Of a stretch of 64,000 nt of DNA, positions 49,901 to 55,818 are shown in pieces. Below the pieces are notes generated by a model, which saw nothing but the letters and a program-made list of their open reading frames with translations, was not told the DNA's origin and made no database searches. Where the stretch lies: positions 42,746,495-42,810,494 of the forward strand of contig CM069592.1 in NCBI GenBank assembly GCA_035771175.1. Direction: 5' to 3'. The stretch is from Paratinospora sagittata. Taxonomy: Eukaryota; Streptophyta; Magnoliopsida; Ranunculales; Menispermaceae. The position numbers and the translations under genes were made by a program. Within the stretch, counting starts at the first letter, position 1. The number at the start of each line of letters is the position of its first letter.

Positions 49901-50626
49901 CTTTGACCCTAAGCCTATAGATGCCCGGGCTTGGGCTTCAGCTCCTAAAGAGTGTACCATATTAGCTTCTAGAAGTACGGATATTCTAGACTAGAGTCCC
50001 TTTTTGTGAGACTAAGGCCCCTTTCATTCCAAGAGAATTTGTAGTCTCAACCATTGATAACTTGGCTGACCCTCCCTTCAATGTCATCCTCCTCTTCGAT
50101 ATGAAGGACTAACATTGCTTTTTCTCGTTTAGATCAACACAAGATTTGAACGGCTTTTATTTCCATCATAAAATGAAAGATCTAGACTAATAAGAAGTAG
50201 TAACGGAATAAGGGTTCCAACCTCCAGCCTAAATGTGATAAGGATGGACAGAAGAAGTGCCCAGTGGAAAATACATGCTGCAAAGATAAGAATAGCATAA
50301 AGTGAGAGGAACTACAACTCGTTCGGCACCAGCTAGAAATGACCAGTTGAAAGACAGAATTTAAACTCACATAATTACCTCTCAATGTCCCTGTATAACT
50401 GAATTCCAGCAGTTTCCTGCGGCTTCTTGCCAGAGTCATCGGAATAGCAAAAAATCCTACAGTTGGCTGAATCCTTCATACGCCTCCGACGATTCCTAAG
50501 CAGTAATCCAAAGTGACGGTGGCGGTAGTTCAGACAAAGATGGTGACCGTTGCTTTGGAATGATAGTAGCACATGAGAACACGGGTGATTTGTGTATAAA
50601 TAAGGAACGGATACGGTAGATGCCAT
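13671..50626 (-). CDS. DUF1350 alpha/beta-hydrolase-fold protein, complete gene of ten exons over 37 kb
   Basis: Ten exons on the minus strand join in phase to 445 codons (444 aa plus TGA): 50626-50379, 41647-41578, 38978-38854, 33257-33149, 33075-33012, 29425-29370, 25902-25795, 20399-20250, 14230-14060, 13904-13671. All introns have GT and AG ends. Residues 1 to about 60 are Ser/His/Arg-rich with almost no acidic residues, like a chloroplast transit peptide. The DUF1350 core starts near EWSEIEGAWVLRP and includes HFVGGIFVGAAPQLTYR, LVIATPYASGFDHF, a nucleophile elbow G-H-S-L-G with Ser196, and GREDFNPKPEE. The family is an uncharacterised hydrolase-like group ('gut esterase' in some annotations); substrate and activity are unknown. 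Eight of the nine introns are without coding content of their own and seven are packed with transposons, yet every exon is open. Its upstream region carries an inserted MULE. Confidence 0.93.
14060..14230 (-). CDS. DUF1350 gene, exon 9
   Basis: Acceptor AAATGCAG, 171 nt reading IKSYYGISRNLLIKFKDDM through MSIRSLPGDHGLPLQQ, donor GTGAATGC. Confidence 0.95.
14282..14567 (-). mobile_element. LINE tail with 17-bp target duplication
   Basis: T run followed by TTTGAGAAGAGGCAAAATG (an L1 3' end in minus orientation), 5'-truncated. Flanks AATGCAATGCTAAGGTT (14265-14281) and AATGCAACGCTAAGGTT (14568-14584) match at 16 of 17 positions. It lies in intron 8 of the DUF1350 gene. Confidence 0.8.
14681..19683 (-). 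mobile_element. L1-type LINE B, almost full ORF2, split by a hAT-like MITE
   Basis: Bounded by the 19-bp duplication AACCCTTGTTACCTGTTTT (14662-14680 and 19684-19702). On the minus strand it starts just before ORF2, whose ATG is at 19663 and reads MKILSWN, then is broken by the MITE at 18465-19639. The endonuclease continues with IRGSGS and ILQETKN at about 18450. The rest follows: YGPTIYSERESFWVELA and GDFNTVRC (17806-18198); reverse transcriptase with NGNKAPGSDGFTVAF (16539-17273); FTDDTLFFLHGE (16040-16498); and the zf-RVT end (15142-15883). Many frame breaks make it a dead copy. It lies in intron 8 of the DUF1350 gene. Confidence 0.92.
18465..19639. mobile_element. hAT-like MITE family 1, copy 1 (1175 bp)
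   Basis: Target duplication GATGTTCC (18457-18464, 19640-19647) is perfect and 8 bp long, as in hAT elements. Ends CATGGGTCGAAAATTC and, reversed, CAAGGTTCGAAACTGC form short inverted repeats. The interior is AT-rich with many TTCGA(C/T)AAA words and no coding capacity. It is inserted in the endonuclease start of LINE B. Confidence 0.85.
20250..20399 (-). CDS. DUF1350 gene, exon 8
   Basis: Acceptor CTATTTCAG, 150 nt reading AEMAMKQLENLSPPIVKQ and, later, LYMDLVKGREDFNPKPEE, ending TQRL before donor GTACGT. Confidence 0.95.
20712..21250 (+). mobile_element. LINE tail with perfect 17-bp target duplication
   Basis: Coding remnant with DDESAEHLYFRCSFSSKCWG (zf-RVT) and ERNNRIFEG, then 3' untranslated DNA and an A tail. 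Flanks GCAAGGTATCAAAGATC at 20695-20711 and 21251-21267 are identical. Intron 7 of the DUF1350 gene. The same subfamily occurs at 41887-45268. Confidence 0.9.
21322..22026 (+). mobile_element. LINE tail with open zf-RVT frame and target duplication
   Basis: About 198 uninterrupted codons remain from the LINE protein C-terminus: WKAPIPSKAKFLGWVASHGK, then CLSPFWCYLCRQDLESVRHI, then WSLWKERNKKVFHD, ending at a TAG at 21913-21915. An A tail follows. The duplication CTTGCTATTTGG is at 21310-21321 and 22027-22038. The open frame reflects recent insertion, not a functional gene. A close relative lies at 47096-48641. Confidence 0.9.
22300..22520 (-). repeat. Possible LTR fragment next to a primer-binding-site relic
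   Basis: GTCTGATATCATT followed by TTGTAACAATCCCTC looks like a degenerate PBS (reversed TGATATCAGAC) abutting an LTR that begins TGTAACA. No partner LTR or duplication was found. Confidence 0.35.
22685..23010 (-). repeat. Solo LTR of the copia B/C group (326 bp)
   Basis: TGTTAAATAC to CTACAACA, reverse complement of the LTRs of copia C (42654-45207). Flanked by the 5-bp duplication ATATT (22680-22684, 23011-23015), so it is the product of LTR-LTR recombination after insertion. It carries several copies of the word AAGGAAATAAA. Confidence 0.9.
23105..23493 (+). mobile_element. LINE tail with target duplication
   Basis: Encodes the end of a LINE protein (WYLWLERNNRIFQDTS, then ACTWVVASPCANGYSISHWW), followed by a 3' end and A tail. 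Duplications AAGTAGGTGAAGTTTTT (23088-23104) and AAGTAGGTGAAGCTTTT (23494-23510). Confidence 0.85.
23511..24507. other. Intron DNA, pyrimidine-rich tract at 24090-24390
   Basis: No gene or element recognised. 24090-24390 is a TC-rich tract (TTTCTTTTTTCTTTTTG words) whose minus-strand Lys/Glu-rich open frame is a composition artefact. Confidence 0.4.
24516..25434. mobile_element. hAT-like MITE family 1, copy 2 (919 bp)
   Basis: Perfect 8-bp duplication ACCACACG (24508-24515, 25435-25442). Ends CAAGGACTAAAA and, reversed, CAAGGTACGAAAC. The interior is closely similar to copy 1 and in the same orientation, including AATAATTATGTATTATTTTC and CTTCATCAACCAACATAGC. Confidence 0.88.
25795..25902 (-). 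CDS. DUF1350 gene, exon 7
   Basis: Acceptor TTTTGCAG, 108 nt reading EASLAIPLFSPVIVPMAQS followed by a stretch ending SSPTIRLG, donor GTGAGAAC. It is in phase with both neighbours. Confidence 0.92.
26064..26855. mobile_element. hAT-like MITE family 2 with GAGGC/GCCTC motifs (792 bp)
   Basis: 8-bp duplication GTTGTAAG (26056-26063, 26856-26863). Ends CATTGTTTTAAAAA and, reversed, CCAGGATTTAAAAA. Subterminal regions carry many inverted GAGGCTTACGCCTC-type units. No coding capacity. Intron 6 of the DUF1350 gene. A decayed relative may lie at about 62040-62170. Confidence 0.75.
27275..27535 (-). mobile_element. LINE tail with target duplication
   Basis: T run and TTTTAAGAGAAAACAAAATAA end, truncated. 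Duplications AGAAGTGCTTTTACGTT (27258-27274) and AGAAGTGCCTTTAAGTT (27536-27552). Confidence 0.75.
27780..28050. other. GC-richer patch of unknown origin inside intron 6
   Basis: Base composition rises clearly relative to the surrounding AT-rich intron. The minus strand has an open frame (27831-28034; MIGLLACLLTFIPEIGSF) that I do not recognise. It could be a transferred organellar fragment or a transposon piece; nothing decides this from sequence alone. Confidence 0.3.
28560..28815 (+). mobile_element. RTE-type LINE C-terminal fragment
   Basis: Broken plus-strand frame with HLQRRSLDALVRKSGLL, then RGRRRPKKAKITWMEIIKK. This matches the typical tail of the common plant RTE-like element (HxxRRPxDAPVRR ... 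RGRGRPKKTW). It contains stops, so it is dead. Confidence 0.7.
29370..29425 (-). CDS. DUF1350 gene, exon 6
   Basis: Acceptor GCATTAG, 56 nt reading (G)SRYAVQRSGNVLMSFNNK, donor GTATTTGG. Confidence 0.9.
29525..29620 (+). mobile_element. Truncated Au-like SINE
   Basis: GGCTGCATATAATAGACTC, then GAGAGCTTCGTACACTGAGC and TGCCTTTTTT resemble the 3' half of Au SINEs (GGCTGCGTACAATAGACCC ... GGAGCTTTGTGCACCGGG). Confidence 0.6.
29807..30520. mobile_element. hAT-like MITE family 1, copy 4 (714 bp, inverted, older)
   Basis: Carries the family's internal words in the opposite orientation to copies 1-3 (GAGAATTTTTATAAAAATTTGC, T-rich mirror of the others). Ends TAAGGATAGAAAATTC and, reversed, CATGGTTCAAAAAATC. 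The candidate 8-bp duplications TAGGCAAT (29799-29806) and CAGACAAT (30521-30528) agree at 6 of 8 positions. Confidence 0.6.
31533..32406. mobile_element. hAT-like MITE family 1, copy 3 (874 bp)
   Basis: Perfect 8-bp duplication CCTACAAG (31525-31532, 32407-32414). Ends CATGGTTTAAAAAATTG and, reversed, CAAAGATTGAAAATTC. The interior matches copies 1 and 2. Intron 5 of the DUF1350 gene. Confidence 0.85.
32805..32960 (-). mobile_element. Au-like SINE, nearly full length
   Basis: On the minus strand it contains a tRNA-like B-box region (GTCACGAGTTCGATTCCCG), GGTAAGGCTGAGTACATC and GGTGGGAGTCTTGTTCATTG, in the order found in Au SINEs. The A-box side near 32955 (GGCCTTAGCACAATAGTTGA) is degenerate. 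Confidence 0.7.
33012..33075 (-). CDS. DUF1350 gene, exon 5 (GxSxG elbow)
   Basis: Separated from exon 4 by a normal 73-bp intron. Acceptor TTTTGTAG, 64 nt reading LNNVPTFGVGHSLGSVIH and LLI, donor GTAATG. Contains the candidate nucleophile Ser196 in G-H-S-L-G. Confidence 0.93.
33149..33257 (-). CDS. DUF1350 gene, exon 4
   Basis: Acceptor GATTCAG, 109 nt reading GILVIATPYASGFDHFS and DEVQFKFDRCLRSLGET, donor GTAAGTTC. Confidence 0.95.
33585..33860 (-). repeat. 3' LTR of copia B (276 bp)
   Basis: TGTTGAGAAATTAAAATAAT to ATCTCAACA. Contains the word AACGTGGTTCGGCTC shared with copia C and the solo LTR at 22685. Confidence 0.95.
34098..37130 (-). pseudogene. Copia B protease-integrase-reverse transcriptase-RNase H remnant
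   Basis: 35805-37130: starts MSSVQSIEEHSLKQVRFNQD (the gag tail), then protease WVIDSGATDHMTN, GAG-pre-integrase LWLHHRRLGHPS, and integrase HSDIWGPSP and [13 protein letters not shown]. 34922-36094 carries RT with [13 protein letters not shown]. 34734-34994 has ALFVYVADIIMTGN, where the catalytic YVDD has become YVAD. 34098-34733 has the RNase H region. Breaks: a frameshift after the integrase, another near 34990, a TGA at about 34733 where relatives have Arg, and a 10-bp tandem duplication (ACCCTATGAG) near 34118-34138 that shifts the RNase H end. No CCHC knuckle or gag core is present. Confidence 0.9.
37140..38339. repeat. GA-rich leader of copia B with tandem repeats
   Basis: Purine-rich (GAAGAAGA, GATGAAGG) 1.2-kb leader between primer-binding site and the gag remnant. 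About four units of a 29-bp repeat containing GCAGACGATCGCGATTTGCA lie at 37840-37962, and repeated GAACCAGGAACAGTCGCACG units at 37600-37690. Confidence 0.75.
38340..38615 (-). repeat. 5' LTR of copia B (276 bp)
   Basis: Same length and ends as its partner with 4 substitutions. The primer-binding site follows directly inside (38339 leftward). Confidence 0.95.
38854..38978 (-). CDS. DUF1350 gene, exon 3
   Basis: Acceptor CATCTCAG, 125 nt reading GAWVLRPRNSTPKS, then HFVGGIFVGAAPQLTYR and FLERLSEK (the Lys codon is split), donor GTGAGTAG. This is the most conserved N-terminal block of the family. Confidence 0.95.
39600..40190 (-). mobile_element. Decayed L1-type LINE tail
   Basis: Begins with CTTTGAGAAGATTAAAGAAAC and AATTGTATTAAATTAATAA (3' end in minus orientation) and continues with sequence related to 746-1990. 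No intact frame. Intron 2 of the DUF1350 gene. Confidence 0.6.
41578..41647 (-). CDS. DUF1350 gene, exon 2
   Basis: Acceptor CTGTAG, 70 nt reading LITETAKQSQDGLGASGE then WSEIE, donor GTGAGGTG. It ends on a codon boundary. Confidence 0.9.
42654..42995 (+). repeat. 5' LTR of copia C (342 bp)
   Basis: TGTTGTGGAG to TATTTAACA. Contains repeated TTTATTTCCTTTAAGG units whose arrangement differs from the other LTR. Confidence 0.95.
43313..44858 (+). pseudogene. Copia C reverse transcriptase and RNase H remnant
   Basis: Open from the deletion junction to 44509: GCKWVYTVKYKAYGSLERY, QQFDVNNAFLHGDLEEE, and the intact catalytic LLVYVDDIIMTGN. The RNase H part (TDSDYAGS, RRSTTGY) continues past a TAA at 44507-44509 and a second TAA at 44558-44560, then frame changes to the final KLGMVNLYSPA. 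The residue next to the AFLHG motif is Asn rather than the usual Lys (DVNNAF). Confidence 0.9.
44866..45207 (+). repeat. 3' LTR of copia C (342 bp)
   Basis: Same ends as the 5' LTR. The TTTATTTCCTTTAAGG units are arranged differently but total length is the same. Confidence 0.95.
45512..45610. mobile_element. Fragment of hAT-like MITE family 1
   Basis: CAAGGATCAAAAATTCAAATTC and TTAGAATTAATTTGGGGAAG resemble one end of the family. The other end was not found. Confidence 0.4.
45768..46036. mobile_element. Unclassified 269-bp insertion with 17-bp flanking direct repeats
   Basis: TATATAACACTTCACAC occurs at 45751-45767 and 46037-46053. The enclosed 269 bp are distinctly richer in G and C than the AT-rich surroundings and contain no A tail, tRNA-like boxes, inverted ends or open frame I can name. 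A 17-bp duplication would fit LINE-type integration. Confidence 0.5.
46054..46913. other. AT-rich intron DNA, no gene
   Basis: Very AT-rich from 46440 to 46740. A hairpin CCCACGCAATGCGTGGG at about 46745-46762 resembles the subterminal hairpin of Helitron 3' ends, but the following CTTGT is not a proper CTRR-T end. Confidence 0.35.
46914..48847. mobile_element. PIF/Harbinger-like MITE split by a LINE
   Basis: Ends GGGTGCATTTGATAACTAAG and, reversed, GGGTGTGTTTGGTAGCTAAG form inverted repeats, with TTA on both sides (46911-46913, 48848-48850) as in Tourist-type MITEs. The MITE halves are 46914-47095 and 48642-48847. Confidence 0.75.
47096..48641 (+). mobile_element. 5'-truncated L1-type LINE inside the PIF-like MITE
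   Basis: Duplication GAAGAAGTCTC (47085-47095, 48642-48652). Reading order: LKYLGMSLGSNPSRIDFWD, LSKGGRLTLIKSVLDALP, GGLGIGNISARNKALVGKW (47081-47653), then PWDSSGSFSTKSFFDVI (47840-48091) and LGWVAAHGKINTGDMLQK (48079-48378). A stop at 47651 and frame changes break it. Its C-terminal half is closely related to 21322-22026. Confidence 0.9.
48851..50378. other. Intron 1 DNA without recognised gene
   Basis: AT-rich. 49480-49510 has CACATGCAACGCACATGTTA, a Helitron-like subterminal hairpin word, but no definable ends. Short open frames at 49602-50439 are not supported. Confidence 0.35.
50379..50626 (-). CDS. DUF1350 gene, exon 1 (start and transit peptide)
   Basis: ATG at 50624-50626 begins MASTVSVPYLYTNHPCSH. 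The exon ends AG before GTAATTATG, and the split Arg codon is completed by exon 2. The Ser/His/Arg-rich composition suggests plastid import. Confidence 0.85.
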
Positions 50627-50934
50627 TCCTCGCCCTCCTTTTCCTGACGCCTCCGTCCACCGGCCGATTCAAATCTCTTCAACCCACTTCTTAAGCCGTA
50701 AAAAGGCACCACTGGCGAAGGAAGGTCTCCCTACTCCAATACAACACCTGAAAAGGATTTGTTGGCTCTCGTGCGTGTACCTGAATGAACCAAGGCCATG
50801 AACGGCGCGTGACGCTGACCCCATTCACATTTATCTTTCATTTTTTTTTTTTTTTTAAATATAAGCGTGTTTTTTGTTTAACTCGCTTGCACCAGAAGTT
50901 ATCTCCTTACACACAAATGTCAATCGTAACCATA
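50627..50934 (-). promoter_or_regulatory. 5' untranslated region and core promoter of the DUF1350 gene
   Basis: Upstream of the start codon (minus strand) a TATA-like GCTTATATTTAA lies at about 50857-50868, next to a long A/T run. A short upstream open frame begins with an ATG at 50797-50799 if transcription starts beyond it. The MULE begins about 80 bp farther out, so the element sits at the edge of the core promoter. Confidence 0.5.
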
Positions 50935-50944
50935 TCTCCCAAAC

Positions 50945-51304
50945 GGGCTTTTTACATGATTACCCTTCCCAAAAAGAATAATCTCATAAATGCCATCCAC
51001 TACAAAATAATGTCACTTTTGCCTTGTTTTACTGTTCATTGTACAGTCAGCGCACAGTTAGCTGTCCACACAAGCGCCACGTCGGTGCAGAGTTGGAATT
51101 TTTTACCGTTGAAGGGAAGGCGTCTTTTGAAAAGACGTCTTCCCTTCAAATGCTTTTTTTTTTTACCGAAGAGAAAGACGCCTTCTCTTCGGTATATTTT
51201 TTTTTTGAAAGTGGAAGGGAATGCGTCTTTTCAAAAGACGCCTTCCCTTGCAAGTTTTTTTTTATTTTAAGGGAAGGCGTCTTTTGAAAAGACGCCTTCC
51301 CTTA
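50945..51304 (+). repeat. Left terminal inverted repeat of the MULE, with hairpins
   Basis: About 360 bp matching the right end in reverse. It holds palindromes at 51111-51147, 51215-51249 and 51269-51303, the last a perfect 17+1+17 bp palindrome with arm AAGGGAAGGCGTCTTTT. A further imperfect one (CCGAAGAGAA ... TTCTCTTCGG, 51166-51192) is absent from the right end. Confidence 0.93.
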
Positions 51305-52864
51305 AACCCTACAAATACCCCACCCGCGAGCAAACACTCCCACACTCCCACACTCGTCCCTCGCCTCCCTCCTCTGTCTGAAACTCTTCGGTCTGTTGCT
51401 GTCGCCGTCGCCGTCCTCTCACTTCGCACCGTGTATTCGCTGTGATAGTAGTAAGTGATGATTCCTGATTTCAACCATTCAATTTCGAAATCGAAATAAG
51501 TTTAGGTCATTTTTTTTTTTCTCTTTCTAAATAGATCTACATTATAAGTCATATAACATGGCTAAAATTAAACAAGTAGGAATAAGCATGAATAACCTAG
51601 TTTTCTTGCGTTGAGTGAGTGGGTGGAAGTGGCCGGTGTACCAACCAGATTTTGTAATCCAATGTTTCCCATACATTGCGATACTCTTCACATATTCATC
51701 TGGAAGATGACTTCAGATGTATCCAAATTACTAGCTCCAAGTTTCCGACTTTGCACATCTAGAAGGAAAATTCAATGTTTTTTGGTTATCAATTCAAACC
51801 ATATTGGAGCACTTCAAGTATTTAATCGAAACTCCAAATAGGAGAAATTGAATTATCCTCATAACTAGCTCCAAATTTATAGAACTGGAAGAAAACTTCA
51901 AGGTATGGGCTTGTTAATTGACAATTTTATTGGAGCGCTAAAATATATGCATAGGAATTCCTGGTGGTATAGTTATTTACATTGTTTTGGATTTTTTTTT
52001 TCATGATAAGTTACTATTTTTTTAATTGATGAATAATTGTATCGTGATGCTTGTGGATTTGTTGAATTTTTATTTGATTTTTGTCTAGTAATTATTCCCA
52101 TGAATACACATAAATAAATATATGTGCATCACATCAGAACAAATCTTTTCTTTTCTATCAAAAAACAAAAAAAAAAAAACCTGTACTATATTGTTTTGCA
52201 TGGTGATCTTCCCATTAAATCATAAGATACGGTGGAGCCATATTTTTGGCTAGTTTAATATTAGGGGAATCAGTTACCATAAATTGTCTAAAGTGCATTT
52301 ATGAAATAAATAGTTTCAATCATAAAAAATAAGAGGAAGACATAGTATCAATCATGAAAACGGGAATAGGTTGAGGAAAAGTGTATATTGCAACGTGCAT
52401 TATAAGTATATCAGTATATAATTAGCTATTACCAATCCTCCTTGTTGGATTTTAGCTGAAATATGGATTCCTCATTAGATTAGAACATGAAATATGTATT
52501 TGGAAAGTAATTAGAACTTGCTAAATATGGATAAGTATTTTATGATCTCCTTATATTTGAATAAGGAAAACCATGTTGGTGTAGTCATATTAGAATGAGG
52601 AATTCTTTAAGAGTGCTAGAATTACACGCCGTGAAAACTCTACATATTTTCTCTTTGTCATTAGATGACACTTGTTAGCATAAAATTCTACTGATTATCT
52701 ATATGAATTTTAGTACGTAGATGACTCCAAAAGTTGATGACTTCAATTCAAACAAATTAGCCTTATTACATTTCCTTTTAATTGTTACTTTGTTCAAGTC
52801 ATAGGCTTTAATTTCATATTTTCTTTGAAATAATGACGATTGTATTTTGCTTATTCCCACAGAG
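51305..52864 (+). promoter_or_regulatory. Transposase promoter and spliced 5' leader of the MULE
   Basis: A TATA-like CTACAAATACCCC at 51309-51321 directly follows the inverted repeat, then a CT-rich leader (CTCGCCTCCCTCCTCTGTC). The start codon at 52865 follows a good acceptor (TTATTCCCACAG), implying a leader intron of about 1.4 kb from a donor near 51450. The intron contains a fragment of the LTR family seen at 1124-1703 (52444-52620). Confidence 0.55.
52444..52620 (+). repeat. LTR fragment inside the MULE leader
   Basis: TGTTGGATTTTAGCTGAAAT followed by words matching the reverse complement of 1560-1703 (ATTAGAACATGAAATATGTA, CCATGTTGGTGTAGTC). Only the first roughly 180 bp are present, with an extra 20-odd bp near its start. 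Confidence 0.6.
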
Positions 52865-55604
52865 ATGACAAATAGACTTGTATCTATAATATGCTACAGT
52901 GGTGGTTCTGTATTACATGATTCGCGTGGTGCATCATACGATAGACCGCCAGTAGGGCTTGTAAGAGTCCGATCAGGCATTGATTTTAAAGAATTTGAAG
53001 GGGTTATTCGAGGTAAACTACGGATTTCAACGTGTGCAACGATCAATATCACCTATAGATATCCTTTGCTTTTTGGCGAAAAGGATTTCAATTATACGGT
53101 TGTTCCGATTAGCAATGAGGAAGAGCTAAGGGATATTTTTTCCATGTTGCAAGAGGTCCCACCTCCTACTAATATGGAGGTGTATGTAGAAGTTGTTGGT
53201 GGAAATTCAACCCAAGGTCGTCAAACGGGTCATCGCCGAAGCCACATGAATTTTGACGGTCAGAGTGCACGAAGATCAATGGAGCACATTGGTCCGAGTA
53301 CAGCTTCACCAATTGATGCTACATTCGATCACATGACCAATGATTCTGAAGATGGCAGCCCTTCAAATGTACATTTGTCTGATGATGATTTCAATTTTGA
53401 AGACGACGACAGTGATGAAAACAGTGATGAGGATGACGAACATGAGATGGATAATTTTGTTGATTTGCGTGTTCCTTTGTTGAGAGTAATTGAAAATGAT
53501 GGGTCTATGTATGCATCGCCACTACGAGAAGATGGCAATGGCGTAAGCATTGAAGAAACAGAGTTAGAAGACACCGAGTTGCATAGTATGAACGATACAC
53601 CACAACCTACCACTGCAAGTTTTGAGCCTCCATCACCGAATTTCATGGAGCTTAATCATGAAGCTATGACCCCATTATCAGACAATCATGATAACATCTC
53701 GATGGGGTGGAACGAGTCACAAGATCTTTGCGAAGGACTCATATTTCCCTCAAAGGAAGACTTGCAACATAGAGTAAAACGATGTTGTATAGCCAAGCAA
53801 CAAGAATATGTTGTGGTCGATTCAGAACCCAAATTGTGGTCAATTAGGTGTAAGAAATCGAAAGATGGTTGTCAGTGGAGGCTACGGGCTTCGAAACGCA
53901 AGAAATCGGGATTGTTTGAGATCACAAAATGCCCATTTTCACACACATGTATTTATGCCCAAATGTCGCAAGATCATAGACAATTGGATTTAAAGCTAAT
54001 ATATCACGAAATTTATGATATTGTACGGCGAGATCCTTCAACTTCTGTGTCGGCGCTACATCAAGTCATTAAAAATAATTACAAATACGATGTGCATTAC
54101 AAAAAAGTGTGGCGTGCAAAAAAAAAGGTGATGGAAAAGATATTTGGTGATTGGGAGGGATCGTATAACCTACTCCCCAAATGGATGGATGCATTGAATG
54201 CTAGTAATCCAGGTTCACACGCATTTGTAAATCACTACGAACCTGACAACAATGGGATAGCCATATTTCATCGTTCTTTTTGGGCTTTTGGTCCCTCAAT
54301 TGAGGGTTTTAAGCATTGTAGGCCTATCATACAAATAGATGGTACACACCTATATGGAAAGTACCGCGGTAAGTTGCTCATCGCCACGGCAATCGATGCA
54401 GCCAGTCATATATTCCCTCTCGCATTTGCTATTGTTCATCAAGAAAATACTGACAACTGGGCATGGTTTCTAAGGAAGCTTCGTTATAACGTGACTAACA
54501 GAGAAGGCATTTGCCTTGTCAGTGATCGTCACCCTGGCATATTGAATGCAGTTAAAAGAGTAGAAAATGGTTGGACCGAGCCGGAGGCATATCATAGGTT
54601 CTGTTTGAGGCATGTGGGTAGTAATTTCAATGATAAGTACCGTAACGAGAAGTTGAGAGATTTGGCCAAGGCAGCAGGGTCACAACACCAACCACGTAAG
54701 TTTGAGGCACTAATGAAAGAGCTAGAGCACCAGAAAGAGGGTTGCACAAGATGGTTTAGTCCCATTACCCTTCCTAGAGAGAGGTGGACAATGGCTTACG
54801 ATGGTGGGGTGTGGTATGGTTGGATGACTACGAATGTCGCTGGTTAGTCTATGCATTTACTTATTTGAATTCTCTGAGCTATTTATGTAATTGTCAATTA
54901 CCGTCTGATTTGTTTCCTGTTTTTTTCCTTTAGAGTGTTTCAATGGAGTTTTGAAGGGGGCTCGATTTTATCCGGTCACAGCATTGGTTCAGTTGACGTT
55001 TTATAGATGTGTTCATTGGTTTATCGTTAGACGGCAAGAAATAGATGAAGCAATTACTAATGGAGAAGTTTTCACAAAGTATGCGGTTGAGAAAATGAAA
55101 AATTGGGGGCTTAAGGCAGGGAACCACACTGTTACAATGATCAATCGACAGCTTGAGACATTTGAGGTTGTTACCGGTATACAAGATGTCCGCATGAACA
55201 AAGGGGGAAACAAGCAGGTGGTTCGACTAAAAGATCGTTTCTGCAGCTGCGGCAAATGGCAATGTTATGGGATTCCTTGTTCACACGTCCAAGCAGCGTG
55301 TCGTTATGCTTCGATCAATTGTGACCAATACATTGATCATTGGTACCTCCTCCAGCATTACTCTAAGTGTTACGAATCGAAGTTCCATCCCATTCCGCAC
55401 GAATCTTATTGGCCAGAATGTACTATTCCTTATACGGTGATACCTGATTCTGGTCATGTTCGCAAATCTGGTCGACCGAGGTCGTCGCGCTTAAGAAATG
55501 AGATGGATATAAGGGAACCGTCGTCTAAGATTAGATGTAGACAATGTGGACAAGAAGGCCACAACAGGCGGAGGTGTCCAACCCTCCGTGATGGGGCTGC
55601 ATAA
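52865..55604 (+). CDS. MURA-type MULE transposase, intact, two coding exons
   Basis: Exons 52865-54842 and 54934-55604 (91-bp GT/AG intron; the split Glu codon gives TTNVAECFNG) encode 882 aa. The ATG after the acceptor at 52862 is chosen because no earlier in-frame ATG exists. Domain order: N-terminal PB1-like part (1-120); a long acidic Asp/Glu/Ser-rich linker; MuDR-type DNA-binding zinc region about 290-365 (C329, C336, CPFSHTC); MULE transposase domain about 480-600 with IQIDGTHLYGKYRG (D492) and LVSDRHPGIL (D554), the first two acids of the DDE centre; SWIM zinc finger C763-x-C765-x9-C775-x-H777; CCHC knuckle C861 to C874 near the C-terminus. It would cut and rejoin at the inverted repeats in the nucleus. 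No stop or frameshift. Confidence 0.95.
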
Positions 55605-55818
55605 GCTATTGTTTGCCCACATATATTTCATGTTTTCTACTTTTTAAGTCTTCTGTATCTTTTGCAATGTAATATGACACTGTGCGGGATAGACTTTGTC
55701 ATGTACGATATATTGTCTAATAATTATTCTCACATTTTTATATTGTTCTAATATTTCTTTATCTACGTTTGATCCTAACATGTGGTAATTAAATGTTATG
55801 TTACTTCATCTACGTTAG

